A stretch of DNA of 64,000 nt from Streptacidiphilus jiangxiensis (GCF_900109465.1 NZ_FOAZ01000014.1:186001-250000), one strand, 5' to 3'. Positions 7,975 to 16,913 are shown, counted from the first letter of the stretch. A program made the numbers and translations. The notes: generated by a model from the letters alone, not told the origin.

Positions 7975-10374
7975 TCAGGGCAGTTTCCACTGCTGGTTGG
8001 CGCCGTCGTTGCAGTCCCAGATCTCAAGCCGGGTCCCGTTGGTGACGCCGGCGGCGGGGTCGTCGAGGCAGAGCCCCGACTGGGTCCCCTTCAGGGTGCC
8101 GTCCGGCTGGGGCGTCCACTGCTGGTTCGGGCCGCCGTTGCAGTCCCACAGCTCGACCAGGGTGCCGTCGGTGGTGCCCTGGCCGGTGACGTCGAGGCAC
8201 TTGCCGTCGTGCGTGAGGGTGCCGTTGGACCAGGTCCACACCTGCGAGGCGGCGCCGTCACAGTCCCAGAGCTGCACCGCCGTGCCGTCGACGGCGGAGT
8301 CGCCCGCGTCGTCGACGCACGTGCCGGGCAGGGCGGAGGTGATCGGGCCGACGTGCGGCGGGGCCGGAGTGCCGGGGGTCAGCTTGAAGTTGTCGAACTC
8401 GTCGGTCTGGTATCCGGTCACCCCGAGCCCGGCCTGGCCGTTGGTGAAGCTGCCGTCGGTGGCGCTGCCCACGACACGGCCGTCGATCTCGGCTGTGAGG
8501 GTGGTGTCCTGCATCGTGAGCGAGACGGTGTGCCAGCGACCGGTACCGAGCGCGGTGGCGGTGCCGCTTGCGAGCGTGGTGACGTTCCAGTTGGTGTCGC
8601 TCTTGTCGAGCGACCAGGCGCCGGTGTCGCTGACGCGCAGGTGGTAGGCGTTCAGGCCGTTGTTGTTGCGGCCCTGCTGGTTGACCCGGCCCAGGAGTTC
8701 GATCGTGCTCGACTGCTCGAAGAGGGTGTCGGCGGAGACGGTGTAGTTGGTCCAGTCACCGTCCCCCATGATCGTGTACGGCGCGTCGTAGGGCTCGTCG
8801 GTCCAGCGGATCGGCGTGCTCGCCGCCATCTGCCGCAGGCAGGTCCCGGCCCGGCCTCCGCCGCAACGGACGGTCTGGAAGGCGCCGTTCATGTCGGTGA
8901 AGTACTTCGGGGAGGTCGTGGTGGCAGGCCTTTGGAAGGTGTCCGCGTAGGGCAGCCCGAGCGGTGCGGACGCCGGGGAGGTGGCGGTTCCCTTGCCCTG
9001 GCCGGTCGTCGTGGTGACGGTGTAGACGTAACCGGGCTTGAGCGTGAGCGCGTAGTGGCCGTGACTCGGGGTGATGTCCTGCGTGTGGACGAACCAGTCC
9101 GCGGAGCGGGTCGAGCCCAGGTCCGTGGCCCAGACGTGGACCTTGCCGGTGGACAGGCCGCCGCTGACGGCGAAGCGCGCGGTCTGCGGGGCGGTGGCGT
9201 CCATGGTCTCGATGACGGTGCTGTAGTCCCGCTTGTCCGGGGACTTGAGCGTCACGAAGCTGCCCTCGGCACGGTTGCCGCCGAGGTAGCCGGAGGCGGC
9301 GTCGATGTAGTGCCAGCCCGGCTGGGCGAACTGGGTGGTCTGCGCGGTGACCCAGGTGGTGGTGCCGATGCTGTACCGGCCGGACCAGGGCTGGTTCGCG
9401 ATCGACATGCCGTCGGAGGAGAAGGAGAGGTTGGGGTAGAGCGCGGCGATGACGGGCCAGTTGATGTAGGAGGTCATCCTGCCGTCGATGTAGTCGCGGT
9501 TGATCGCGCGGGCCACGGCCGGGGCGCCGGCGTTCGCGTCCTCGGAACCGTTCTCGCTCGCCCAGAGCGGCTTGCCGAGCGCCTGCGCGGTCGCGGTGCT
9601 GGGGCAGGACGTGAAGGAGCCGAGGTAGCCGCAGGGGTAGTGAACGCCGACGATGTCGACGGCCTTCTTGAACGCGGGGTCGGTGGCCATGTCGTCGGCG
9701 ACGGACCAGTCACTGTCCGCGGCGACGATCTTGGTGGCGCCGTGGCCGTGGGAGACCAGGGCGGCCTTGAGGTGCTCGTACCAGGTCTTGTCGTAGCCGC
9801 GCTCGTTCCAGCCGCCGAGGTAGTCGACGGTGAGGTGGTGCTTGGCGGCGCAGCCCATCCAGGACATCAGGTAGTCGATGGTGTCCTGGGTCCAGAAGTT
9901 GCCGGAGCCGTTGTCGATCCAGCCGGGCGCGCCCCAGGCGAGGCCGTAGAACCTGATGTGCGGGTTGCGGGCCTTGGCCTGTTCCGCGAGCCACCACTCG
10001 TAGCCGTTGTCGCAGTCGACGACGCCCTTGGTGTGCTCGATGCTGGGCTCGGCGCCGTCGGTGGAGTTGGTGTCGCCACCGATCTCCAGTTTCAGCGTCT
10101 GCAACGAGGCGCCGTAGCCGGGCTTGAACAGGTAGTCCAGCAGCTGGTTGCGCTGTCGAGGCGGATAGTCGGCCAGCAGGCGGGAGTTCCCGCCACCCCC
10201 GGAGATCGCACCGACCCCGTCGAAGGTCAGCCCCGGATCGGTGCCGTCGACGGTGATGGTGGTGGAGGTCGGGGCTGCGGCTTGCACGCCGGGCGCGGCG
10301 CCCAGGGCACCGGCGACGGCGAGGGCCGCGCTGAGCGCGACACGACAGAAGAAGGGCAGGCTTCGGTGACCCAT
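7975..10374 (-). CDS. secreted GH59 galactocerebrosidase (beta-galactosidase) with ricin-type lectin
   Basis: A 799-residue protein with a signal peptide (1-32). The catalytic part closely follows animal galactosylceramidase: FDGVGAISGGGGNSRLL, YLFKPGYGASLQTLKLEIGGD, YEWWLAEQAKARNP, and YLGGWNERGYD, where E191 is the expected acid/base. The nucleophile E274 lies in LWASENGSED, followed by NRDYIDGRMTS and the PWSGRYSIGTTTWVTAQTTQF block. A beta-sandwich/LamG-like region (about 465-675) and a ricin B lectin (about 685-799) follow, as in multidomain secreted forms. GH59 enzymes remove beta-galactose from galactolipids or beta-galactans. The stop lies 56 bp before the GH95-like gene, suggesting co-transcription. 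The ATG at 10374 has GGGAG upstream. Confidence 0.9.
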   Translation of the reverse strand: MGHRSLPFFCRVALSAALAVAGALGAAPGVQAAAPTSTTITVDGTDPGLTFDGVGAISGGGGNSRLLADYPPRQRNQLLDYLFKPGYGASLQTLKLEIGGDTNSTDGAEPSIEHTKGVVDCDNGYEWWLAEQAKARNPHIRFYGLAWGAPGWIDNGSGNFWTQDTIDYLMSWMGCAAKHHLTVDYLGGWNERGYDKTWYEHLKAALVSHGHGATKIVAADSDWSVADDMATDPAFKKAVDIVGVHYPCGYLGSFTSCPSTATAQALGKPLWASENGSEDANAGAPAVARAINRDYIDGRMTSYINWPVIAALYPNLSFSSDGMSIANQPWSGRYSIGTTTWVTAQTTQFAQPGWHYIDAASGYLGGNRAEGSFVTLKSPDKRDYSTVIETMDATAPQTARFAVSGGLSTGKVHVWATDLGSTRSADWFVHTQDITPSHGHYALTLKPGYVYTVTTTTGQGKGTATSPASAPLGLPYADTFQRPATTTSPKYFTDMNGAFQTVRCGGGRAGTCLRQMAASTPIRWTDEPYDAPYTIMGDGDWTNYTVSADTLFEQSSTIELLGRVNQQGRNNNGLNAYHLRVSDTGAWSLDKSDTNWNVTTLASGTATALGTGRWHTVSLTMQDTTLTAEIDGRVVGSATDGSFTNGQAGLGVTGYQTDEFDNFKLTPGTPAPPHVGPITSALPGTCVDDAGDSAVDGTAVQLWDCDGAASQVWTWSNGTLTHDGKCLDVTGQGTTDGTLVELWDCNGGPNQQWTPQPDGTLKGTQSGLCLDDPAAGVTNGTRLEIWDCNDGANQQWKLP

Positions 10375-10462
10375 GGTTGGTCTCCCGGGTGAGGAGGACG
10401 GTCGGGGCCCGCGCACGGGCGCGGTGGTGCCTGGTGCACACGTCGTCTTACGGGTCGTGCTC

Positions 10463-10498
10463 GTGGAGCCGGCCGACCGGCGGGTCGGCCGGCTCCAC
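10463..10498 (-). terminator. strong hairpin between the first and second lectin-protein genes
   Basis: A perfect 16-bp stem (GTGGAGCCGGCCGACC with its complement) closed by a GGCG tetraloop, 17 bp after the stop of the first gene and about 90 bp before the GH59 start. It can act as a terminator, or as a partial attenuator or RNA-stability element within one operon. No convincing separate promoter is seen in 10375-10462. Confidence 0.8.
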
Positions 10499-10515
10499 GG
10501 TGCGTCGGCGTCGCG

Positions 10516-13401
10516 TCAGCCGAGCGTCCACTGCTGCAACGCGGCACCGCTGTCCGCCTGCTGGGTGACCGGCGCACCGTCGGCCGTGGAGGCCGTGGTC
10601 AGCAGGAGTCCGGTGTGGACGTTGGTGACGGTGTAGGCGCCGGAGGCCAGTCGCGTCACCCGCCACTCCTGGTTGCTGCCGCCGCCGCAGGCCCACTGGA
10701 TGACCGCGGTCCCGGCGGCGGTGTTGCCGCCGTCGTCGTCCAGGCAGAGCTTGGAGTTGGCGTTGGCGATGGTGTAGGAGCCGTCCGGCTGGTGGGCGAG
10801 GGTCCAACTCTGGTTCTGGCCACCGTTGGCGGACCAGGTGTCCAGTTGGGTTCCCTGTGTGGTCGACCAGTTGGGGTCGTCCAGGGCCTCGCTGCCGATC
10901 GTGAGCGTGTGGGTGCCGTTCAGGTCGGCCGCGACGCTCCAGGTGAAGGCGGTGCGGGCGGCCGAGCCGCTGGAGTCCTGCACGGTGACGATCACGGTGG
11001 CCGTGGTGGCGGTGGTCGGGGTCCCGGAGACGGTACCGGTCGCCCGGTCGAGGGAGAGTCCGGCGGGCAGGCCGGTTGCGGACCAGGTCAGGGTCGGTCG
11101 CGGGGCCGAGTCCGTCGCGCTGAGCGGGAGAGGTGTGATCGGCGTTCCGGCCAGCGCCGTCTGGTCGCCGGGCGGTGCGATGGCGACGGTGTTCCGCGCG
11201 GCGCCTCCCGCGGCGGTGAGGCGCAGGGTCTGCGCGGCGACGGAGCGGGTGTCGCCCGCCTTGGCCACGTTGTCGCCCGCGCGGGCCGCCAGGTTGTTCC
11301 AGTCGCGCTGCGGGGCCGTCGCGACGGCGTGGGCGCCGCCGGTCAGACTGAGGGCGAGGTCGCTGTACCGGTTGACCAGCCGGAGGCTGCCCGTCGGCCG
11401 GGAGGCCCCGTGAGCGGCGGGGCTGCGCGTCTCGCTCTGGATGGACCACTGCTGGCCGACGGTCGGCCGCAGGCCGGGTGTGCCGAGGGAGACGGAGGCG
11501 TCCCAGGCACGTCCGGCGTTCGTGGTGGAGTCGACCCCGAGGACCTTGCCGCTCGCTGCGTTCGCAATGGTCCAGAAGCCGTCGCCGGTCGGGGTGAAGG
11601 TCCACTGCGCGGACGCGCCGCCGTTCGCCGACGCCGTCGTGGTCAGGGCCTTGCCCTGCTGCGTCAGGTACGCGCCGTCACCGGCGCCGATCCGGTAGCT
11701 GACGCCGCTGCTGACCGGCGGCCTCGGCAGCGCGCCCGAGGCACTCGGTGCCACGGTGAACTGCGAGTACTCCACGTCGTCCGGCGGGCAGGAGTACTCG
11801 CAGTAGGAGCGGAAGGTGCGGCCGACGACGGCGCTGCCGGTCAGGTTGGCCGGGTCCAGGAACCAGCGGTACCAGGAGCTCTGCGGGAGGCCGGCCGAGC
11901 CGATGTCGGTCCACTTCTCGGTGGCGAGGTCGTCGGTCACGTAGAAGTGCTGCGGCTGGTCGGAGCCCGCCTCGTTCTCCGGGGTGCCGATGTACTCGCC
12001 GAGGTAGGCGTCCCAGGCGATGTTCAGCACCGAGAGCTGCGAGGTCACCGGCGTGGTGCCCGCGGCGATCTGGCTGGCCGCGCTCCCGGGGGTCTTCGGC
12101 GAGTAGCTCTGGGCGGGAGGCACCCATCCGGAGCCGACGCCGTCGGCCGGGATCACGTCGCTCTCCTTGCCGCCCCGTCCGGGCTGCGACCACGATCCGT
12201 CGTACCACTTGCTCCACGACGCGGAGCTCATCTTCCGCGCGATCGGCGCACGGGCCACGTGCTCCTGGAAGCCCGCCCAGCCGCCCTTCTTGTCGACCAG
12301 CCGGGACATGTAGAAGACGTAGAAGTACCCGGAGCGGTGGTCGACGAAGAGCCGCGGGTCGCCGTCACCGTAGTAGTACGTCGCGTTCGGGAACGCCTTG
12401 GTGTCGCCGCGGGTGGTGCTGAACGGCGAGGTGATCGCGTGGCCCTGGATGGTCCAGGTCGCGCCGTGGTCGGTCGAGGAGGCGTAGTCGATGGCGTCGT
12501 AGTGGAGACCGTCGCCGAAGGGCTGCGGGGTGAACTCGTTGTGGACGAGCCCGTACCAGGTGCCGGTGTCGGGGTCGACCCAGACACCCGCCAGATCACA
12601 GTAGTTGCGGTGCGCGTATCCGGAACCGGAGGGCGCGTCGGTGGCCTCGACGCCCGTCGGGCTGGTGTCGCAGAAGGCCGTGGTGTCCTTGTTGGTGCCG
12701 GTGTTGCTGATCGACGCGGTGGTGGCGGTGTCGAAGTCCGTGCCGGCGTAGAAGTCCCAACTCCGGCTGTCGGTCGCGCCGTAGAGGGAGTGCGCCGACT
12801 CGTAGTAGAACTGGCCGTTCCGGTCGAGGTAGGGGAAGGACGGGGTGTCGTCCCCGTCGCCTCCCGCGGCGGGCGTGCCGACCGAGACCGTGTACCGGAA
12901 CGCCGGCGCGCTCGCCGCCTGCCACTGCTCCAGCGCCTGCGCGGGGTTGCACGGCTCCAGCCCGACGGCGGCACCCTCGGCGGCCGAACCTCCTTGCACC
13001 TGAAGGCACTTGCCCGACTCGGCGCTGAGGACGGTCGTGTCGGGCTGGTACGCGAAGCGCTGGTCCGGAGCCGCGTGGTCGCATCCGGCAAGGTGGACGA
13101 GCGCGCCGTTGGCCACGGAACCCCCCTCGACCGCCAGGCACTTGCCGTCGACGCGGACCCCACCGTCGGCGTTCCACGTGAACTTCTGCTCGGCGGATCC
13201 GTTGCAGGCCGCGAGTCGGACCTGCTGTCCGGAGGCGGAACCGGCGGCGGTGGCGTCCAAGCACTTGCCCCCGACGACCACCGGACCCGCGGCCGCGGTG
13301 GCGGACGGCTCCGCGGCGGCGGGGAGGGCGGGCAGGCCGGTGACCGTCAAGGCTGCCAGGGCAGCCAGGGCCAGGAGGCGTGGACGAGGGGATCTGTTCA
13401 T
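10516..13401 (-). CDS. large secreted protein with three ricin-type lectin regions around a propeller-like domain
   Basis: A 961-residue protein with a signal peptide (1-31) and Shine-Dalgarno GGAAGGAT. An N-terminal ricin trefoil (about 40-165; GGKCLDATAAG, QKFTW, RFAYQ) is followed by a ~390-residue region (about 165-555). That region has short sialidase/GH43-like repeats (STDHGATWTIQG, GDGDPRLFVDHRSGYFYVFYMSR, WFLDPANLTG) and probably folds as a beta-propeller. A second trefoil (about 563-735), a putative Ig module (about 737-825; LTWSATGLPAGLSLD) and a third trefoil (about 830-961) complete it. A glycan-binding or glycan-cleaving role outside the cell is inferred. The propeller is not assigned to a named family. 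First gene of the cluster. Confidence 0.72.
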   Translation of the reverse strand: MNRSPRPRLLALAALAALTVTGLPALPAAAEPSATAAAGPVVVGGKCLDATAAGSASGQQVRLAACNGSAEQKFTWNADGGVRVDGKCLAVEGGSVANGALVHLAGCDHAAPDQRFAYQPDTTVLSAESGKCLQVQGGSAAEGAAVGLEPCNPAQALEQWQAASAPAFRYTVSVGTPAAGGDGDDTPSFPYLDRNGQFYYESAHSLYGATDSRSWDFYAGTDFDTATTASISNTGTNKDTTAFCDTSPTGVEATDAPSGSGYAHRNYCDLAGVWVDPDTGTWYGLVHNEFTPQPFGDGLHYDAIDYASSTDHGATWTIQGHAITSPFSTTRGDTKAFPNATYYYGDGDPRLFVDHRSGYFYVFYMSRLVDKKGGWAGFQEHVARAPIARKMSSASWSKWYDGSWSQPGRGGKESDVIPADGVGSGWVPPAQSYSPKTPGSAASQIAAGTTPVTSQLSVLNIAWDAYLGEYIGTPENEAGSDQPQHFYVTDDLATEKWTDIGSAGLPQSSWYRWFLDPANLTGSAVVGRTFRSYCEYSCPPDDVEYSQFTVAPSASGALPRPPVSSGVSYRIGAGDGAYLTQQGKALTTTASANGGASAQWTFTPTGDGFWTIANAASGKVLGVDSTTNAGRAWDASVSLGTPGLRPTVGQQWSIQSETRSPAAHGASRPTGSLRLVNRYSDLALSLTGGAHAVATAPQRDWNNLAARAGDNVAKAGDTRSVAAQTLRLTAAGGAARNTVAIAPPGDQTALAGTPITPLPLSATDSAPRPTLTWSATGLPAGLSLDRATGTVSGTPTTATTATVIVTVQDSSGSAARTAFTWSVAADLNGTHTLTIGSEALDDPNWSTTQGTQLDTWSANGGQNQSWTLAHQPDGSYTIANANSKLCLDDDGGNTAAGTAVIQWACGGGSNQEWRVTRLASGAYTVTNVHTGLLLTTASTADGAPVTQQADSGAALQQWTLG

Positions 13402-13465
13402 CGGATCCTTCCACTGAGGCGAGCGGGATGTGCGCCGAGGGTGGCACCTGCGTTCAGTTCTGCTC

Positions 13466-13494
13466 AATATGGTTGGCTTCTGAGCATGCGTCAA
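13466..13494 (-). promoter_or_regulatory. sigma-70-type promoter of the lectin-enzyme cluster
   Basis: On the minus strand TTGACG (13489-13494) is separated by exactly 17 bp from CATATT (13466-13471), placing a start site near 13459 and a leader of about 58 nt before the first lectin gene. This is unusually close to the vegetative consensus for this genome. It sits in an AT-rich pocket. Confidence 0.7.
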
Positions 13495-13578
13495 CACATT
13501 CCATCAAATTTGCGCAGCCCGGCCACCCTCCAGGAAACGCCTCGGCCCACCCGTGGGCCTCGCTAGGATCTGCTGATC

Positions 13579-14250
13579 ATGGACGTGTTCACGGGGAAAG
13601 AGCTGGTCGCCATCCCGCCGGGAACGGTGACGCTGTCCGACCGGAGGACGCAGCGCCGTTGGCCGGTCGAACTCGCGGCCTACCAACTCGGGGCGTTCCC
13701 GGTCACGCAGGCGTTGTACGCCCGGATCACCGGCGAGCGCCCGAGTACCGCGCACGGGGACCGGCTACCCGTCGAGTGCGTCTCCTGGTGGGACGCGGCG
13801 CGGTTCTGCAACGCCCTGTCCCTGGCCGACGGGCTCGTGCCCGCGTACACCTTCGACGCCGACGACGAAGGCGTCGAGTGGGACGTGTCCGCCGACGGGT
13901 ACCGCCTGCCGACCGAGGCCGAGTGGGAGTACGCCTGCCGTGCCGGTACGGCGGGACCGCGATACGGGGCCCTCGACGAGATCGCGTGGCATCGCGGAAA
14001 CTCGCACGAGCGCCTCCACGACGTGGGTGGCAAGCGCCCCAACGCGTGGGGCGTTCACGACATGCTCGGCAATGTCTGGGACTGGTGCTGGGACGTCTAC
14101 GACGCCGAGGTCTACGGCACCTACCGGGTGCTGCGTGGCGGCGGTTGGTTCGACGAGCACTGGAGCTGCCGGGCGTCCGCACGACGCCGGAGCCACCCGA
14201 CCTTCCGGGTCGACGACGTCGGATTCCGCATCGCGCGGTCCGTTGTGTGA
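13579..14250 (+). CDS. formylglycine-generating-enzyme-fold (SUMF1/EgtB/PvdO family) protein
   Basis: A 223-residue single FGE-sulfatase domain: GAFPVTQALYARI, LPVECVSWWDAARFCNAL, RLPTEAEWEYACRAGT, GVHDMLGNVWDWCWD, RVLRGGGWFD, VGFRIAR. The fold covers formylglycine-generating enzymes, PvdO and sulfoxide synthases. The paired active-site cysteines of true FGE are not evident near the C-terminus; only one Cys occurs, in SCRASARR. No sulfatase lies nearby, so sulfatase maturation is not supported. It is divergent from the lectin-enzyme cluster. TAGGAT at 13564-13569 could be its -10 box, which would give a very short leader. Confidence 0.82.
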   Translation: MDVFTGKELVAIPPGTVTLSDRRTQRRWPVELAAYQLGAFPVTQALYARITGERPSTAHGDRLPVECVSWWDAARFCNALSLADGLVPAYTFDADDEGVEWDVSADGYRLPTEAEWEYACRAGTAGPRYGALDEIAWHRGNSHERLHDVGGKRPNAWGVHDMLGNVWDWCWDVYDAEVYGTYRVLRGGGWFDEHWSCRASARRRSHPTFRVDDVGFRIARSVV

Positions 14251-14261
14251 CGCCGTTCGCG

Positions 14262-15749
14262 TCAGTCCTGGAGGCGGACCCGGCAGGCCAGTTGGAGAGC
14301 GAAGGAGGTGTCGGGGTCGTCGAGGTCGGCGCCGAGCCGGGTGGTGATGCGACGGATGCGGTAGCCGACCGTGTTGGGATGCAGGCGGAGCCGGGTGGCG
14401 GCGGCCTTGAGGGAGCCGCGGGCGTCGAGGTAGGCGCCGAGCGTGGTGATGGCCTCTGCGGCTTCGGCCGGGCCGAGGGTGTCCAGGGGGGCGAGCAGTT
14501 CCTCGACGGCGCGGCGCGAGAGAGGTGAGCCCGACACCGCGGCAAGGATGCGGCTGAGCCCGGTCGCGTCGAAGGCGTGAACGCCGACGCGCTTGCGCAC
14601 GGCCACGTCCAGCGCGGCCTGCGCTTCGAGCGTGGACTGCCGCAGGCCGTCGATTCCCCTGTGCGCCGTCCCGATCCCGAAGTGCAGTTCTGCGGCCGGG
14701 TGTTCGGCCAGGAGCTCGGCCCGCACGTGGGCGACCGCCTCGCGGATGCGTTGCTCGGGCAGCTCGGTGCGGCTGCTGGCGACCAGCAGGAGGTCGGCGG
14801 CCAGGCGGGCGGCGGTCCAGCGCTCGTGGGTGGGGTGCCGGGCCTGGTGGACGTGGAGGGCGAGGGTCTCGGCGAGCCGCCGGTCCTCGGCCAGGTCGGC
14901 CTGGGCCGCGCCGACGCCCACCGCCATGCCCGCCCCGGGGCCCACCGCCGTACTCGCCCCGGCGCCGGTCCGGACTCGGACCACGGTGTGGACCTCGTCG
15001 ACGGGAAAGCCCAGCATCCGGGCCCGTTCGGCGAGTTGGCCGGCCTGGCTGCGCTCGGAGACGATCAGCTCCGCGACGACCTCGGCGCGGGCCGCTCCCG
15101 GTGCCGTCTCGCGTTCGAGTGCGCGGGTGCGTTGCAGCGACACGGCGGCGGCCACGGCGGGAAGCACCAGACGGACCGCGTCGTCCTTCGGCCCGACCAC
15201 GCCACCCCGGCAGCGGCCCGCGACCCAGATGGGCTCTCCCGAGTCCGGCTCGTCGGTCAGCGTGAGCGGACGGCCCAGGGCCTCGCCCACGCGCGCGAGC
15301 AGTTCGGTGGGCGAGTCGCCCGGCGCACGGAGCACGGCGAGCGCGGCGTCGGCGCGGGCGAGGGCGTCGGCGGCGTCGCCGCGGATGACCTGGCCGAGGT
15401 GGAGCACCACCTTGGCGACGTCCACGTCCTCGGGGACGGACAGCACCGCGACACCCGCGCGGGTGGCGAGATGCACCGCGGTGAGCGGCAGGGTGGTGAC
15501 GCCGATCAGCAGCAGGGCCGGGAGGCCGCGCTCGGCGGCGGTGCGGATCGCGACGTCGACCTGGTACCCGGCCGCGCGCGGGGTCGCCCGCCCGGTGACG
15601 ACGGCCAGCGCCCCCGATGGGACGTGCTCCAGCGCACGCAGCGACTCCACGGCGGCGACGGAGGTCAGCTCGGTCCGCGCCGCCGGGCCCGCGAGGAGCG
15701 CGAAGGGGATGAGGGACCCGGATCCGAGCAGGTCGGCGACGTGCGGCAT
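14262..15749 (-). CDS. PucR-family transcriptional regulator
   Basis: A 495-residue regulator. The N-terminal ~125 residues form the purine-catabolism PucR domain (VESLRALEHVPSGALAVVTGRA, PALLLIGVTTLPLTAVHLATRAGVAVLSV). The middle is GGDEF-like/CdaR, and the C-terminal helix-turn-helix is typical (ITTLGAYLDARGSLKAAATRL, LHPNTVGYRIRRI). PucR proteins usually activate nitrogen-compound catabolism genes on sensing a metabolite. The MPHVADLL start at 15749 matches the family; a longer frame upstream does not. It is divergent, by a 90-bp gap, from the hydantoin/thiohydantoin operon, which is its likely target. Confidence 0.9.
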   Translation of the reverse strand: MPHVADLLGSGSLIPFALLAGPAARTELTSVAAVESLRALEHVPSGALAVVTGRATPRAAGYQVDVAIRTAAERGLPALLLIGVTTLPLTAVHLATRAGVAVLSVPEDVDVAKVVLHLGQVIRGDAADALARADAALAVLRAPGDSPTELLARVGEALGRPLTLTDEPDSGEPIWVAGRCRGGVVGPKDDAVRLVLPAVAAAVSLQRTRALERETAPGAARAEVVAELIVSERSQAGQLAERARMLGFPVDEVHTVVRVRTGAGASTAVGPGAGMAVGVGAAQADLAEDRRLAETLALHVHQARHPTHERWTAARLAADLLLVASSRTELPEQRIREAVAHVRAELLAEHPAAELHFGIGTAHRGIDGLRQSTLEAQAALDVAVRKRVGVHAFDATGLSRILAAVSGSPLSRRAVEELLAPLDTLGPAEAAEAITTLGAYLDARGSLKAAATRLRLHPNTVGYRIRRITTRLGADLDDPDTSFALQLACRVRLQD

Positions 15750-15839
15750 GCCAGGAGTGTGCCAGCAGCACAACGGCTTGGAAAGACTTGTGCTACCGCC
15801 ACTATCCCGCCGGTTCACCGCCGGGCCACTCTTCTCGGC

Positions 15840-16913
15840 ATGCAATCCATTGATCGGATCACACCCGACGACCTCCCCGCGTTCGCGCGTGGCTGCGGCG
15901 TCCTGGGGACCGGTGGCGGCGGGAGCGTCGACAGCGGTCTGCTGGCAGCGGCCCACGCGCTGGCCGAGTACGGCGACGTCCCGGTCGTCCCGCTCGACCG
16001 GATCGCGGCCGACGGCCTGGTGCTACCCCTGTCCGGGATCGGCGCGCCCACCGTCTCGCACGAGATGCCGATGAGCGGCGAGGAGCCCGTGCTGATCGCG
16101 GCCGAGGTGGAGCGGATCTTCGGCCGCCCCGTCTCCGCGGTGATGGCGAGCGAGATCGGCGGCAGCAACGGCGTCGGCGCGGTGGCGTGGGCGGCCCGGT
16201 TGGGCCTGCCGCTGGTGGACGCGGACGGCATGGGCCGCGCCTTCCCCGAGGTCCAGATGGTCTCGCAGAACGTCGCCGGTCTCCCGGTCAACCTGATCGT
16301 GCTGGCCGATGTGCAGGGCAACCTCACCACGCTCCGTCCGGTCGACGGCCCGTGGTCGGAGGCCATCGCCCGCGCGGTGACCGTCGCCTGCGGCGGCTCG
16401 GCCCTGATGGCGGACTACGTGCTGACCGGCGCCGAGCTGCGCGGCGCGGTCGTCGAGGGCTCGGTCAGCTCGGCGCTGCGGATCGGCCGGACCGTCGCCG
16501 AGAGCGGCGAGCCGGTCAAGGCCCTCGTCGAGCTGCTGCAAGCGACGACGCTGCTCACCGGCAAGGTCGTGGACGTGGAGCGCCGCACCGGCGGCGGGTT
16601 CGTGCGCGGCAGCCTCATCCTCGACGGCACCGGCGCGGACCGCGGCCGGATGCTGCGCGTGGAGATCCAGAACGAGAACCTCGTCGCGTTCGAGGACGGC
16701 CGCGTCCGCGCCTGCGTCCCGGACCTGATCACCGTGGTCGACGTGGAGACCGCCGACGCCGTCTCGACCGAGTCCCTGCGCTACGGCCAGCGCGTCACCG
16801 TCCTGTCCTGGCCCTGCGACCCGCTATGGCGCACCCCGCGCGGCCTGGAGATCGCCGGGCCCCGGGCCTTCGGCTACGACCTCGACTACACCCCGGTGGA
16901 GCACCTGCGATGA
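15840..16913 (+). CDS. DUF917 / S-methyl-thiohydantoin desulfurase-like protein
   Basis: A 357-residue cytoplasmic protein of the DUF917 family, now called S-Me-THD after a bacterial enzyme that removes methanethiol from S-methyl thiohydantoins. Characteristic blocks are CGVLGTGGGGSVDSGLL at the N-terminus, EMPMSGEEPVL, ASEIGGSNGVGAVAWAARLGLPLVDADGMGRAFPE, and a C-terminal domain with NENLVAFEDG and PDLITVVD. The stop overlaps the next start (ATGA). It is always found beside hydantoinase-like proteins, and that is the case here. The reaction is inferred from the family name, since few members have been assayed. Confidence 0.85.
   Translation: MQSIDRITPDDLPAFARGCGVLGTGGGGSVDSGLLAAAHALAEYGDVPVVPLDRIAADGLVLPLSGIGAPTVSHEMPMSGEEPVLIAAEVERIFGRPVSAVMASEIGGSNGVGAVAWAARLGLPLVDADGMGRAFPEVQMVSQNVAGLPVNLIVLADVQGNLTTLRPVDGPWSEAIARAVTVACGGSALMADYVLTGAELRGAVVEGSVSSALRIGRTVAESGEPVKALVELLQATTLLTGKVVDVERRTGGGFVRGSLILDGTGADRGRMLRVEIQNENLVAFEDGRVRACVPDLITVVDVETADAVSTESLRYGQRVTVLSWPCDPLWRTPRGLEIAGPRAFGYDLDYTPVEHLR

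Noticed and set aside
5030-8647. Long plus-strand frame (about 1200 codons) antisense to the GH95-like gene
   Set aside because: Composition is Val/Gly/Arg-rich with no domain; it is the usual open antisense frame created by high third-position GC.
7921-10392. Long plus-strand frame antisense to the GH59 gene
   Set aside because: The minus strand has an unmistakable GH59 protein; the plus frame has no recognisable motif.
10615-13566. 983-codon plus-strand frame antisense to the triple-lectin gene
   Set aside because: Low-complexity G/R/V content and no ribosome site; a shadow of the true gene.
13579-14250. FGE–sulfatase maturation pair
   Set aside because: No sulfatase (C/S-x-P-x-R motif) was found in the neighbourhood and the FGE cysteine pair is not evident.
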